Program-made: the position numbers and the translations under genes
The notes under the pieces: model-generated
Databases searched by the model: none
Told to the model about the DNA's origin: nothing
The model's input: the letters and a program-made list of their open reading frames with translations, nothing else
Assembly (NCBI GenBank): GCA_027475525.1
Contig: JAMWFC010000049.1
Span: 2,216,947 to 2,280,946, forward strand
Length of the DNA: 64,000 nt
DNA from: Macrolepiota albuminosa
Lineage: Eukaryota > Basidiomycota > Agaricomycetes > Agaricales > Agaricaceae
Direction: 5' to 3'
Shown: positions 52,826-62,680 of the stretch, in pieces
How the letters are laid out: the number at the start of each line of letters is the position of its first letter
Numbering within the stretch: the stretch's first letter is position 1

Positions 52826-53260
52826 CTACACTATTGAGCAGGTATGAACTCCGCCCTTCCTCTGTAAATGAGGTCGTCTCATCTTCAGTGTAAAGAAGAG
52901 GGTTGGGCAGAAAAATTGAGGGACCAGAAGAATGAAGGATGCAACATATCGGGCAGGATTTGTGTGAACAAAGTTATTGGAAACCATTCCTCTTTCACCT
53001 GGCCGCTCTTTCCAAACAAGCTCTCGTAACATCTATGAACTTGTTCCGATGACGGATCGCGCCACGATTGCTCACATATAATCCATAATTTCGCATTCAA
53101 CGGCACGTCCTTCTTATGGCTTTCTTCTCTATAAATCCACAGGACCTGCAAAATTGTAGGAGGCATCATGACCGTTGCGTCCTTGCTTGATTCAATTCTC
53201 GTTGCTACAACTCGTGCTATTAAGAAGTCAGGGTGGATCCACGACTGGGTCCCAACTTTG
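52826..53260 (-). other. Minus-strand coding-like segment, family unknown
   Basis: From about 53260 the minus strand reads GTQSWIHPDFLIARVVATRI, then PPTILQVLWIYREESHKKDV and LWIICEQSWRDPSSEQVHRC up to about 53000. It has normal amino-acid composition and no stop. The later part is hydrophobic and may be intron or 3' sequence after GGCCAG|GTGAAA. I do not recognise the family. It is likely a piece of a host gene. Confidence 0.35.
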
Positions 53261-53591
53261 GTGGAAAAGTAATGTAAACCACTATGATAAACAATGTAGA
53301 TTGGCGCTCTGTACTTTATCTATTACACGAAATGTACATCTAGAATGTTTTACAAGGAGATAACGCAGCTCGCTAAAAATACACAGCTCAAGAGACGCGA
53401 GATATGAACGCAAGAAACGGGAATATTCATGATACATATGAAAACCAATTTCCTCTTCGAATACGCGGTTTATCGCTTCCCGCTGTTATTTTGCGTTTTT
53501 TTCTCGGTAGGGTTGTGAGATGTTGACTTGTGGCAATCCTGGAGGCTCTACCACGGTTATCCTGAAAAGACTACACATATATGAAAGGGAG
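53261..53591. other. No gene identified between two minus-strand segments
   Basis: About 330 bp, AT-rich, without a supported frame. It may hold the 3' region of the 53592-54808 gene and the 5' region of the segment downstream. Confidence 0.3.
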
Positions 53592-54808
53592 TCAACAAGA
53601 ATGAAGAATGCGACCAACTTCTTCGCCAAGCCTTATTTCATCATCCTCGTCAACCATTTCCTCATTATCACGATATTCTGAAGATTGGTCGCTTCCTGAT
53701 GGAGCATAGTCGCTCTCTTCGTGAGAGGCGCAGTCCCCGTGGTCGTAAATAACAGCCTTCCGTTTTCTTGGTCGCACGCAGATAGGATTTGGAGTTGTCA
53801 CGAGATCTTCCAGTACCATTTGTTGTGACTCTATGTCGGACTCTTCCTGTTTGACATTGATTACAGCATGGACACGGCGTAAAACAGTCGTGCGCGAATG
53901 AGATCGAGGTGAGGACTGGGGTATCCGACTGCTCTTAACATTGAAATTTTGATTACAAGTCGAACTTGGGGAATCGTGAGAGAAAGGTTTCCGTGTAGGC
54001 ATGGAACCTTGAATTTGAATCGGTTTACTTGTCATTCCGTGAGACTTGCGGGTGCTGGTGCTGGTAGAAGGCGAATCGACATCTGGAGGACTAACCCTGT
54101 GCTTGTGGCAAGACGTTAAGGCTGGCCTTGGCTTAGGTGAGGTGGCTGATAAAATTGGGTTTGCAGAGGGATGATTTGGGGTGGAGGGGGTGGGAAGTGA
54201 TCGAGACCACTGAGAAAAGACATCGTCGACCATGAGTGGCATGAGAAAATACGGAGAAACAAACTTGAAGTCGTTCAGATACAAGCTCTTCAATTCTGGT
54301 TGTGAGGCTCCGTCTCTCCTGCTCCACTCGAAGGAAATGCTCTTGCCAGTCATGGGACTGATCTCTCAGCTGGGCAATTGTGGCATTGACCTACAGTGAT
54401 GATTTTTATGTGAATTAATTCCAGTATTTTGATGGAACAACGAACAGATAGCTCGGTATGCTTTAGCTGTGCATGTCAAATCAGCATCAGCCACAAATCA
54501 AGACATTGCATACCTACCATAGCTTTCATGCTTGCAACCTCATTTTGTAGTCCTTGAGCCTCTAGCTGAGCAGCATGCAAAGCTTCCAAAGCTTTGTCGC
54601 GTTGAGTTCGCGCTTCACGCGCTTCAGAATTTGCCTTGGCCACATCTTGACGCGCTCGGTTTTCGACTTCCGCTAACTGTTGTCAACTTCAGCACCAGCA
54701 AGTCATGATGAGATAGCTAAGCATACGTACAGCCTGATGAGCCGATTTGGAGAGGGCTGCCAAAGACTCCGCCAGCATGGCGGATGGGCCACTGCCATTG
54801 ACGGGCAT
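53592..54808 (-). CDS. Intact four-exon gene, coiled-coil protein of 327 residues
   Basis: Minus-strand exons 54808-54727, 54675-54518, 54390-54265 and 54209-53592; introns of 51, 127 and 55 bp with GTATGC, GTAGGT and GTTTGT donors and CAG, TAG and CAG ends; all phases agree. ATG 54808 starts MPVNGSGPSAMLAESLAALS. Residues about 27-122 form a charged heptad coiled coil (VAKANSEAREARTQRDKALEALH; HFLRVEQERRSLTTRIEELV). The rest is Ser/Pro-rich and likely disordered, with a basic RPRKRKAV motif and an acidic end (EEMVDEDDEIRLGEEVG). No transposon domain is present; this looks like an ordinary host gene, possibly nuclear. The function is unknown. Confidence 0.7.
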
Positions 54809-54860
54809 GGGTTGCTAAGGTTCCTTACTCAGGGCGTGATGGACTAGTGGCTAAGGCTCC

Positions 54861-54970
54861 AACCATTTAGTTTGTTTACCGTTTTTAAACAGTAAAACCG
54901 TTTACTTTTACCGTTTAGTTTAACAGGAGGTGTAAACGATAAAGAAACGGTAAATAAACGGTAAATGGTT
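54861..54970. repeat. Short palindromic repeat built from TTTACCGTTT
   Basis: AACCATTTAGTTTGTTTACC (54861 on) pairs with GGTAAATAAACGGTAAATGG (54949-54968). TTTACCGTTT or its complement occurs four times within 110 bp. Confidence 0.65.
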
Positions 54971-55025
54971 ATGTAACCTCGGATGGTGACCTAATCAAGA
55001 CTAATGAATGACTTCGTGGCCATGA

Positions 55026-55257
55026 TGTAACGGCTCTACATCTTATCTACTGATCACCCCTATCTCCCATATCTATCTTGTGATTCTCTTTGCTACTTAT
55101 TACCGTACAGTTCGGTTACTCGTATTACCGGAGATATATAAGGACCCTGTATTGTACTATGTAGCCAGTTTTTTCCAAATCTAGGACTTAACCCAGTTCT
55201 ATACAGTGAACGAAAGACTCTAGTGTAACGACACCGTGACCATACGCTGCCGTTACA
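55026..55257 (+). repeat. Element H 5' LTR with TATA box
   Basis: 232 bp, TGTAACGGCTC...GCCGTTACA; GATATATAAGG near 55132-55142 is a good TATA box. The next bases (TATTTTGAACTTC) are not a TGG-type primer site. The 3' partner lies outside the window, so the borders rest on the terminal palindrome TGTAACGGC/GCCGTTACA. Confidence 0.75.
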
Positions 55258-55399
55258 TATTTTGAACTTCAAAAAGTCCTACTAGCTTACCAGCTTAACA
55301 CCTTAGCCCGTCGACTCTTGGCCTTGGAACACTGCAGTCTGATCAACTGCTGCCACCCAGCCCAGTGAGTCAACAGACCATTCTTTGTCTACTAAAACT

Positions 55400-56734
55400 A
55401 TGTCATCTAGATACTCCCTTCGGAGTCAACAACCCAGGAGAGCAGTAAGGAGACTGAGCCCGACGGCTGTACGGAACACCGGACCCCTGCAGCGACCTGA
55501 AAAACTGGAGATCATGGAGTCAAAACCAGTAACAATCGATAAGGCCATGGAACCTGGACCTGGACCTTCCGCGAGCGCTAACCACACCACGATGCCCACT
55601 GAGATTAAGGTGGATGCCGCCAGGCCGCTGGCCGGTGTGAAAGATGATCCCTCCATGAACGAGAGCGGCGAGGAACCAAGCCTATCGAGCTCTATGGATG
55701 ATGATAGCGAGCATCATTATGTGTCTCCTGTAGAACCAGATCCTACAGAATTAGAGAATAGCACAGCAACAGGCAGATATGCATGCCCTGCTACAGAAAT
55801 GCTGGATGAACACTTAGTCAGAGACGTCAACGAGGCACGTAATAAGATGACTAGGGACCAACAGGAACAGATAGATAAGAGGATGGAGAAGGTCTCTTTT
55901 CTTTCAAACCCTGGCAACCCTGAGAATAAGGGGAAGGGAATAGACCCCCGAAATTGGGGCGACCTCGAAGTCGAGGAAGAGGAGATGGACCCTGTCATTC
56001 AGCAGGAGATCCTCACAGATCTAAGCACCATAAGGGAAAAGGAAAACCCAGCACCGAATCGTGAGCAGGACAGCAACGCTGACTTCCACGGCTCCGAAGA
56101 CAACGCTGGTGATCCGACAGATAGGATCAAGGAGTTCAGAGACTGTGCTGCACAACATGAGCCGTCTCGCGAAGAAGTGCTTGACTATCTAAGGAACAAA
56201 AGAATACTGGCACGCGAGATGGACCGCCTGCAAAAGGGGGGGCGGTCATCCCCCCACAAAAGGCGTAAGGGACGGTCCGCATCCGAGCCCATATCTGACG
56301 AGCTAGCCGCCCTAATACAGAAGGTGGCTGAGGGGTCTAAAATTAAGCAGAAGTACAGACCCAAGACTTCAGGGGGCGAAAGGTCCCGCCGTTTCGACAG
56401 GGACGCCGCTACCAAACCCATCACGCAGATATCGTCGCAAAGCGCTCTGGGACGAGCGTTTGATTGACTAAGCACCAAATGGAGACGAGAAGCCACTGAC
56501 TCGGAGCCCAGCTCCTCAGACCCTTCCTCGGACAGCGAGACGGAATTGGATTCTGAAAACAGCAGCGACGACAGCTCAGGTTTGATCAGTGAGATCGAAG
56601 CAAGGACCTCACGTTGTCAGGGCCGTAGCAGGGAGCGCTGCCAGTCTAAGCGCCGCCACTCCCGACGCGCCATCATAAAACCCACCCCTCCAGACAAGTA
56701 CGACGGAAAAGGCGACATCCGCACATTCCATAAG
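55400..56734 (+). pseudogene. Element H gag, N-terminal part
   Basis: ATG 55400 opens 355 codons to TGA 56465-56467, then the same frame continues to 56734 where I is inserted. Parts: SSRYSLRSQQPRRAVRRLSP (basic), an acidic Ser-rich stretch, a helical REVNEARNKMTRDQQEQIDK-like region, KGKGIDPRNWGDLEVEEEEM, and after the stop an SSSDPSSDSETELDSE acidic run and Arg-rich segment. It ends PPDKYDGKGDIRTFHK, the start of a gag capsid domain. TGA is followed by CTA, a leaky context. The equivalent truncated frame at 48204-49280 supports the first part being a real protein. Confidence 0.7.
56465..56470 (+). other. TGA-CTA stop inside the gag frame of H
   Basis: The frame continues open for 89 codons after it. 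The same six bases occur at the protease/pol boundary of B. It may be a readthrough site or a decayed CGA. Confidence 0.3.
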
Positions 56735-56804
56735 TAGATCGGGCAAGATCAAGGAGGTTGCCCGGGGTTAATCAGGGCGAAGATTACATTCCCTGTGCTC
56801 GTCA

Positions 56805-57041
56805 CATTCGCACATACAACCCTGATCACTGGCCACCACTTTAGATTAGACTCCTTACCTGTCACACTCGCACATACAACCCTGAGCACCGGCCACCATC
56901 CTCTTTGTCCATGCCCTCTTTGTTCCCCCAGCCTTAAATATCTGCGAGCGCAGTCACGGTTTCCCCGTCGTCTCACACTGCGCTCGCAGATAAGATTTAT
57001 CTATCTCTTAGTAATTTCCGTCGTCTCACACTGCGCTCGCA
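56805..57041 (+). repeat. Direct and inverted repeats in the leader of element I
   Basis: CGTCGTCTCACACTGCGCTCGCAG occurs twice (from about 56967 and 57018). CGCACATACAACCCTGA occurs twice (from about 56810 and 56870). ATCTGCGAGCGCAGT (near 56940) is a perfect inverted match of ACTGCGCTCGCAGAT (near 56980). Confidence 0.8.
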
Positions 57042-57116
57042 GCGCTGTCGTTATCTCTTTTATTATCACGCGTTTTGATTCTCGATCTAATCTGATCAGC
57101 ACGCGCTCGATCGCGC

Positions 57117-58040
57117 ATGCCCTCGCAGTCCCTTAGAGCGCCAGACGGACGATTCATTAGAGCCTCTCCTAGCCCTCCGGACACCACCATGACTTCAACC
57201 GACGCATCCATCTCGGAGGAACTTAGCACGCTCCGCGAATCGCAGTCGCAGCTTCGATCAATGATGCAAGATCTCATGACCAGATTGGACGCCTCCTCGT
57301 CCGCCACTCTCACGCCTTCTGCCTTGCCCACGCTCGGGGCAACATCGCTCCCCGTCGCCGGCACGTTCGTTCCACCGATCCCAGGTGCAGGAGTCAACGG
57401 TACGTCCTCAGCTGCTTCCCTCTCCCTTCGTTCCCAATTCCCCGACGTCGACGCGGCGGTCATCGCGGCTATCATCTCCCACGAGTTCAAAGCGTCGGAC
57501 TTGCACAAGCTGGACCCTACAAACCGCGACAAAGAAACGGCCTACACGTTTAACGGCTCGACGAACCAGTTCGAGGTGAGCAACAGGGCAGCCAGGGAGT
57601 ACAAGACACCCTTCTCGGTTATAATTCCCCTCCAAACATACTTCGACATCCTAGCGTTTCACGTGAACAACGCCGCGGCCACAGGCGCTTTCTTCCGCTA
57701 CACGGCCCACCTCGTCAAGCTGGTGGCAGAGTACGAGTGGACCGCAGTATTCGACTATCACACAGTGTTCTTCAATCGTCGACGTGCGGAAATGGCCGCG
57801 GGGGATTTCTCACAGTGGGGGAAGCGGGACAACGACCTCCTGTCTGAGCACGTCTACGCTCACAGGAAGGCCGCACCGTCCAAGCACACCAAGGCTCACA
57901 AGCCCTCGTCTAACCCTGGCAAAGTATGCAAAAAGTTCAACGAAGGACGCTGCACGGTCAACCCGTGCCCCTGGGGCCGCCCACACACGTGCGCCACATG
58001 CGGGAAGGCCGATCACGGGAGGCATCAGCACAAGAATTAG
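57117..58040 (+). CDS. Element I gag-like protein (307 residues) with a Cys/His-rich end
   Basis: ATG 57117 follows the repeat-rich leader. The N-terminus has a short helical stretch (SEELSTLRESQSQLRSMMQDL) and then a Ser/Thr/Pro linker. The conserved-looking core is FPDVDAAVIAAIISHEFKAS, LHKLDP and PFSVIIPLQTYFDILAFHV. The end has two Cys/His clusters (CKKFNEGRCTVNPCPWGRPH; CATCGKADHGRH), suggesting nucleic-acid binding. It would be the particle or RNA-binding protein of a Ngaro-like element. It stops at TAG 58038-58040, after which the same frame stays open into RT. Confidence 0.7.
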   Translation: MPSQSLRAPDGRFIRASPSPPDTTMTSTDASISEELSTLRESQSQLRSMMQDLMTRLDASSSATLTPSALPTLGATSLPVAGTFVPPIPGAGVNGTSSAASLSLRSQFPDVDAAVIAAIISHEFKASDLHKLDPTNRDKETAYTFNGSTNQFEVSNRAAREYKTPFSVIIPLQTYFDILAFHVNNAAATGAFFRYTAHLVKLVAEYEWTAVFDYHTVFFNRRRAEMAAGDFSQWGKRDNDLLSEHVYAHRKAAPSKHTKAHKPSSNPGKVCKKFNEGRCTVNPCPWGRPHTCATCGKADHGRHQHKN

Positions 58041-59800
58041 CCTGCCGGCCGGGCAAGAAACCCTTCTGCCGCCCCAGTTTCTTGCCCAGGCCCAAACCCG
58101 GGCGTTGCATTGCCATCCCCTCGTCTTCTCGCACTTAAACCCCTTGCTCCCGGCCTCTCACTCCCTCCCACGCGCCCCAACACCGACCCCCGCGCCAACG
58201 CCCCCCTGCCTGACATTTCCCGCCTTCCCCGCGTCCGATCTCCACTCAATGAGCAAGCCTGGCTTTATTACTTACGAGAATATCCAGACCCTGTCCTCGT
58301 AGATACCTTATGCCAAATAATACAAGTTGGTGCCGACATCGGCTTCACGGGAGACCGTTCTATTGCCCAGTCGTGCGTCAACCTCAAGTCAGCCCTCTCT
58401 TGCCCAGCTGTCATCGAGTCGATCTCCCAGGACATTGCTGCCCAACTCGCCAGTGGTCGAACACGCGGCCCATTCGCGTCGCCCCCGTCTTCCAACTTCC
58501 GTGCTTCGCCCATCGGGGCGGTCTCCCGCAAGCGCTCAACAAAGATCCGCCGCATTCACCACCTCTCCTGGCCTGGGGGGACCTCCGTAAACGACGGAAT
58601 CGTGGACTCTGAAGCCTCCATCTCCTACGACAGGATCGACCGCGCAGTCACCGATTTAATAGCATCAGGGCCTGGCTCCCTCATGCTCAAGCTAGACTTA
58701 GAATCCGCATTCCGCCACATCCCCGTCCGGCAGCACGACTGGTCCCTCTTAGGCTTCGAATGGCTCGGGGAATTTTACCACGATACGGTCCTCGCGTTCG
58801 GCATCCGCTCCGCCCCTTACATCTTCAACCTCTTCGCGGAGGCCTTGCACTGGATCCTCCAGCGCAATGTCCCGGCGCGCATTCGCCACTACCTTGACGA
58901 CTTCCTGAGCATATTCGCCCCGGACGCACCAGCCTCGCTTGTCCACACATCTCTTGCATGGGCCCTGGAGCTGGGAACGCAGCTTGGTCTCACATTTCAA
59001 CCCTCGAAAATAGTGGGCCCTAGCACCTCCATCGAGTTCCTGGGTCTCGAACTGGATTCACTGGCAATGGAAGTACGCTTGCCAGCTGACAAGCTCGAGT
59101 ACCTCCAGGAGCTCACATCTTCCTGAAGCTCGCTCAGGCGTTGTACACGGCGCGACGTCGACGAATTGATGGGCTTCCTACAGTTCACCTCGCAAGTCAT
59201 CCCCTTGTCCCGGGCCTTCTTGAGAGGCCTCTACGACTTCGCCGTGTCGTTCCCCTCCACGCCTTTTGCTTCACGCCACATCCCCCGCGCCGCACGCAAC
59301 GACATCGACTGGTGGTGCTCCGTCGCACCAGGCTGGAATGGCATCAGGTTCATTTCACCCGCCCATCGCACCGTCGACATCTTCACGGACGCTAACGGGA
59401 AGAAAGGGATAGGAGGGCATTTTGGCTCTGCGTGGTTCTCAGCCCGCTGCCCTCGTCGTCTTCGCCACGCCCACATCCAGGTCAAGGAAATGCTCGCGGT
59501 TGTACACGCCGTCCTCTGCTGGGGCGACACCCTCTCAGGCTGCCATGTGGTCTTCCACGTTGACAACAACGCCGTGTTTCGCGCGATCCAAGCCAAGTCC
59601 ATACGCTCGCAACCAACAATGAAACTCGTGAGGCACTTGATAGCCCTGGCCTGCCGCCTCGATTTTTCTTTCTCTTCTGACTGGCTTGCTTCTTCCGAAA
59701 ATTCGATTGCTGACGCTGCTTCTTGTTTCTCTTTCTTCTGCATGTTCACCATCGCGCCGTGGCTCGACCAGAAACCCACCTCGAAGCGCCTCCGGCTTGG
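58041..59800 (+). pseudogene. Element I reverse transcriptase and RNase H
   Basis: In the same frame as gag, beyond a single TAG and with no ATG at its start, so expression may need readthrough. RT motifs: FASPPSSNFRASPIGAVSRK, RRIHHLSWPGGTSVNDGI, LMLKLDLESAFRHIPVR, YHDTVLAFGIRSAPYIFN and catalytic HYLDDFLSIF (about 58890-58917). TGA 59124-59126 sits in ELTSS-SSLRRC, probably in place of Trp. RNase H: VDIFTDANGKKGIGGHFG, HIQVKEMLAVVHAVLCWG, FHVDNNAVFRAI and SENSIADAAS. The frame remains open beyond, overlapping the recombinase in another frame. Confidence 0.85.
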
Positions 59801-60850
59801 TGGTACGAACAGAACTGCCACCACTCCAAGGCCGTCGCTTTTTACTTATGGCACGGGCTCGCCTCCAGCACGAGAAAAACCTACTCAACGGGCCAGCGGC
59901 AATTTATTCTCCACGTCCAGCTCCACGGCCTCTACAACCCCGACGGCTCAATCCTCCCCGCATCCCAGCAAGCTGTCCTGTCATGGGTCGCAAGCCTCGG
60001 CCCGCGGCTCCAACCCAAAACCATCAAAGCGTATTTGGCCTCGGTTCGCTCCCTCCACGTCGACGTCGACCTCCCCTTCTCAGTGCTCGAATCCCCCCTG
60101 GTGCAGCGTCTCCTCCGCGGCATCAAGCGCTTCCACGGCGAGCACGACCGCCGCCCAGTCCAGCCCATCACCCTGCCCATCCTCACAGCCCTGCTGGCCC
60201 AGCTCAGGCCAGGCGTCACCCCCGGCCACTCCGCCATCTACGCCGCCTGCTGCGTGGCGTATTCGGGCCTCCTACGCAGCGGTGAGTTCACCGTCGGAAA
60301 AGGAGGGAAGTTCAATGCGAGCCTCAACCTCTCCCGCAGCGCAGTCCAGTTCCTGCCAGGTTTCGCCAACGCCACGCACGTCAGGCTTACTCTCCCCGCA
60401 TCGAAAACCGACCCATTTCGCAAAGGCGTCTCCATTACGATGGCGGCCGCCCCCGGTCGCCCCACCTGCCCTGTCACGGCCCTCAAGAACTTATTCGGCG
60501 AGCTCCCACGCGCCAACGACGCCCCCCTGTTCGAACAGCCTGATGGCAAAGCTCTCTCTTACAGTGCCTTCGTCTCCTCAGTCTGGGATGCTCTCGCCCT
60601 GGCAGGCATCAACCCCACCCCTTACGCTGGCCACAGCTTTCGCAGGGGAGCAGCCTCGGCGGCAGCAGCCGCTGGGTACTCCGACTATGAGATCCAGCTC
60701 CTGGGCAGGTGGCGCAGCGACTCTTATAAGCTCTATATTGAAAACGACCCCGCTCACATCCTTCACCTCTCGTCCCTCCTTCACATGGCCCACACTCACC
60801 TAGCCCCTTTCGAGCCTCCGGCTCTACGGGACTACACCTCTCTGGCTTGA
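59723..60850 (+). CDS. Element I tyrosine recombinase
   Basis: The product inserts the circular DNA intermediate by strand exchange. The N-terminal SAM-like part (ASSTRKTYSTGQRQFILHVQ, LQPKTIKAYLASVRSLH) precedes the catalytic domain. Its residues fall at YSGLLRSGEFTV (Arg), GHSFRRGAAS (His-x-x-Arg), LLGRWRSDSYKLYI (Trp and nucleophile Tyr). All R, H-x-x-R, W, Y positions are present and no stop interrupts, so this frame could be active. It has no ATG near its start and overlaps the end of RNase H, so translation may depend on the upstream frame. Confidence 0.85.
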   Translation: MFLFLLHVHHRAVARPETHLEAPPAWWYEQNCHHSKAVAFYLWHGLASSTRKTYSTGQRQFILHVQLHGLYNPDGSILPASQQAVLSWVASLGPRLQPKTIKAYLASVRSLHVDVDLPFSVLESPLVQRLLRGIKRFHGEHDRRPVQPITLPILTALLAQLRPGVTPGHSAIYAACCVAYSGLLRSGEFTVGKGGKFNASLNLSRSAVQFLPGFANATHVRLTLPASKTDPFRKGVSITMAAAPGRPTCPVTALKNLFGELPRANDAPLFEQPDGKALSYSAFVSSVWDALALAGINPTPYAGHSFRRGAASAAAAAGYSDYEIQLLGRWRSDSYKLYIENDPAHILHLSSLLHMAHTHLAPFEPPALRDYTSLA

Positions 60851-61039
60851 GTTTCGGCCCCTTCCACTCTCTCGAGAGGAAAACCGTCGCTCAAGAACTA
60901 GTCTAGGACTCAAGAAATACCATCATTTCTTTCCCGCAACACCGCACACTCAACTTGTCTCAGTTTCTCACATCAAGCTCTCCCCTTCTTCTCACCTACT
61001 CTCTCATTCGCCTCCCACTCGTCGGCAGCATCAGATTAA
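60851..61039 (+). other. 3' end of element I
   Basis: 189 bp, CT-rich, ending CATCAGATTAA against the gag of H. TCTCGAGAG (near 60874) is a short palindrome. No copy of the leader repeats was seen here. Confidence 0.4.
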
Positions 61040-62680
61040 TTCTTGACCCATGGCACGGCATACGTAAAGTATGGCTACATAGAGAAAAGACGTCAGGTCA
61101 TGGTGCTCTCAGAGTTCCTAACCGGCAAGGCTTACGTCTTCTATACCCGCACTGTATCCCTTGATCCAGAAAGGTGGTCGTTGAGGAAGTTCTTCGTAGA
61201 ACTGTTTAACTACTGTTTTCCCATTGATTTCCGTAATCAACAGAGGGAGAGATTAAATAGCTTTACGCAGGGCAATAAATCCGTTTGAGAGTACGTAGCA
61301 GACTTAGACGAACTCTTCACCATCGTGGGAGCTGATAGCCCACGGGCTCGAGTAGTAAAACTATTCAACGGCTTCAGGCCTGCAATTCGTAAGGCCCTGC
61401 TTAGGGAACACATGAACCCCGAATACACCTCCTGGAAGGGGATGGTGCGTGAGGCTGAGTACCAGGAAATGGCAGAAAATGTCAATGTGCGAGACAGCTC
61501 AGGTAAAAACCACAACCACCGCTCTAACGGGCAGGCATGCCATAACGAGAACCATCAGGGCACCCCAGATAGTACCTCTAAGACAGGAAAAGAGTCTCAC
61601 AACCATGACAAGTCGAAAAATCACCGCTCGACGGGTGGTCGTAAGGGAAATAAAAAAGGGACTGGTGGATCCAAACAGGGAAACCATCCCAACAAAACGG
61701 GCAAAGAGCCAGCTGGCCCATCTCTCAGTAAAGAAGAGAAAGAAGAGCTTCGTGCGGCCAATAAATGCTTCGTATGCGGAGAAGAAGGGCATTTTGCAAG
61801 GAATTGTCGTCACAAAGGAAAGGCAAAGTCAGGAAATGGCAAGCCACCGGGCGTCAGTGCATTCAGAATGCGGATGGACCTTGACGAGGTCGAGCAGAGA
61901 CGCCTCGCGAGCCTCGGAGAAACCACCGAGCTGACTATTGGGATGATCGGGTGGCCACCAAACACTGTTGAGGCTGAAAAGGAATACAACAGTGACGGAG
62001 ACACCATACCCGACTTACAATCCGTAATGGACTCAGACCTAGACGACGAGACCTATTCACAAGAGCTCGACGGGTCAGACACGGACAACTCGTATGACAA
62101 CGAGTTCTCTGAGGTAAGCGTATATCCAGACGATATCCTCTTAGCGCCACCCATGGCGTTTAGGTCCCCATACCAATTTCCAGTACAAAATGCGGAGGAG
62201 AGGCTCCTGCTGTTGGACGTAGACTCTCAACGAGCATGGCTGGGCGACGCCCTCTGCAATAAACTGGAGGAGGTACTGGAAAGCTTACAACCCTACCCCG
62301 GAGATCCGGCAAACGTTCTTACCTTTTGCGGTAGGAGGTTTATGGCCGTGACCACTTCCCATAACGAGATACTGGTACACAATTGGGTCTTCGATGAATT
62401 TGAGGTGATTAACCGGTCAGTGGTAAGAAGCCCGACTTACGCACTGGGCGATTGGTACGCGCAGCTGTGCTACAAGCGCACCCTCGCTCCTTATAATCAC
62501 TGGGCCTTCTACCAAACTTGCCTGGTGGTGGAACCACTAGGCTGGAACGCACAGAGAGCCCTGGAGAACGGGGCACCATACCCGTGGGACGAAACGGATC
62601 GAACCCACAAGTATCAGAGGTTCGAGGTGATCGGGGATGAGGATGACTACCTCATCTACGACCGACACCTTGGTTTTTGA
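61040..62680 (+). pseudogene. Element H gag, capsid and zinc knuckle
   Basis: This continues from 56734: FLTHGTAYVKYGYIEKRRQV, EFLTGKAYVFYTRTVSLDPE, then TGA 61286 (where CGA, Arg, is expected before EYVADLDEL), NGFRPAIRKALLREHMNPEY and a Gly/Lys/Asn/His-rich basic stretch. The CCHC knuckle is CFVCGEEGHFARNC (about 61768-61809). A long acidic spacer (SVMDSDLDDETYSQELDGSD) and a region of unknown role (QSRAWLGDALCNKLEEVL-like) follow. TGA 62678 ends it, but the frame continues into protease. Confidence 0.8.

Larger units (their letters stand above)
56735..61039 (+). mobile_element. Tyrosine-recombinase retrotransposon I (DIRS/Ngaro type)
   Basis: 4305 bp lying exactly between the codons AAG and TTC of the gag of H; joining the flanks gives FHK-FLTHGTAYVKYG. 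No target duplication is visible, as expected of insertion by a tyrosine recombinase. Contents: a gag-like frame, RT/RNase H and a recombinase, all on the plus strand. There are no LTRs and no integrase, and I saw no methyltransferase domain, which favours Ngaro over DIRS1. I could not find matching split repeats at the two ends. Confidence 0.85.

Noticed and set aside
59166..60803. Continuation of the RNase H frame to 60803
   Set aside because: Beyond about 59800 the translation is Ser/Pro/Thr low complexity, while the overlapping frame encodes the full recombinase.
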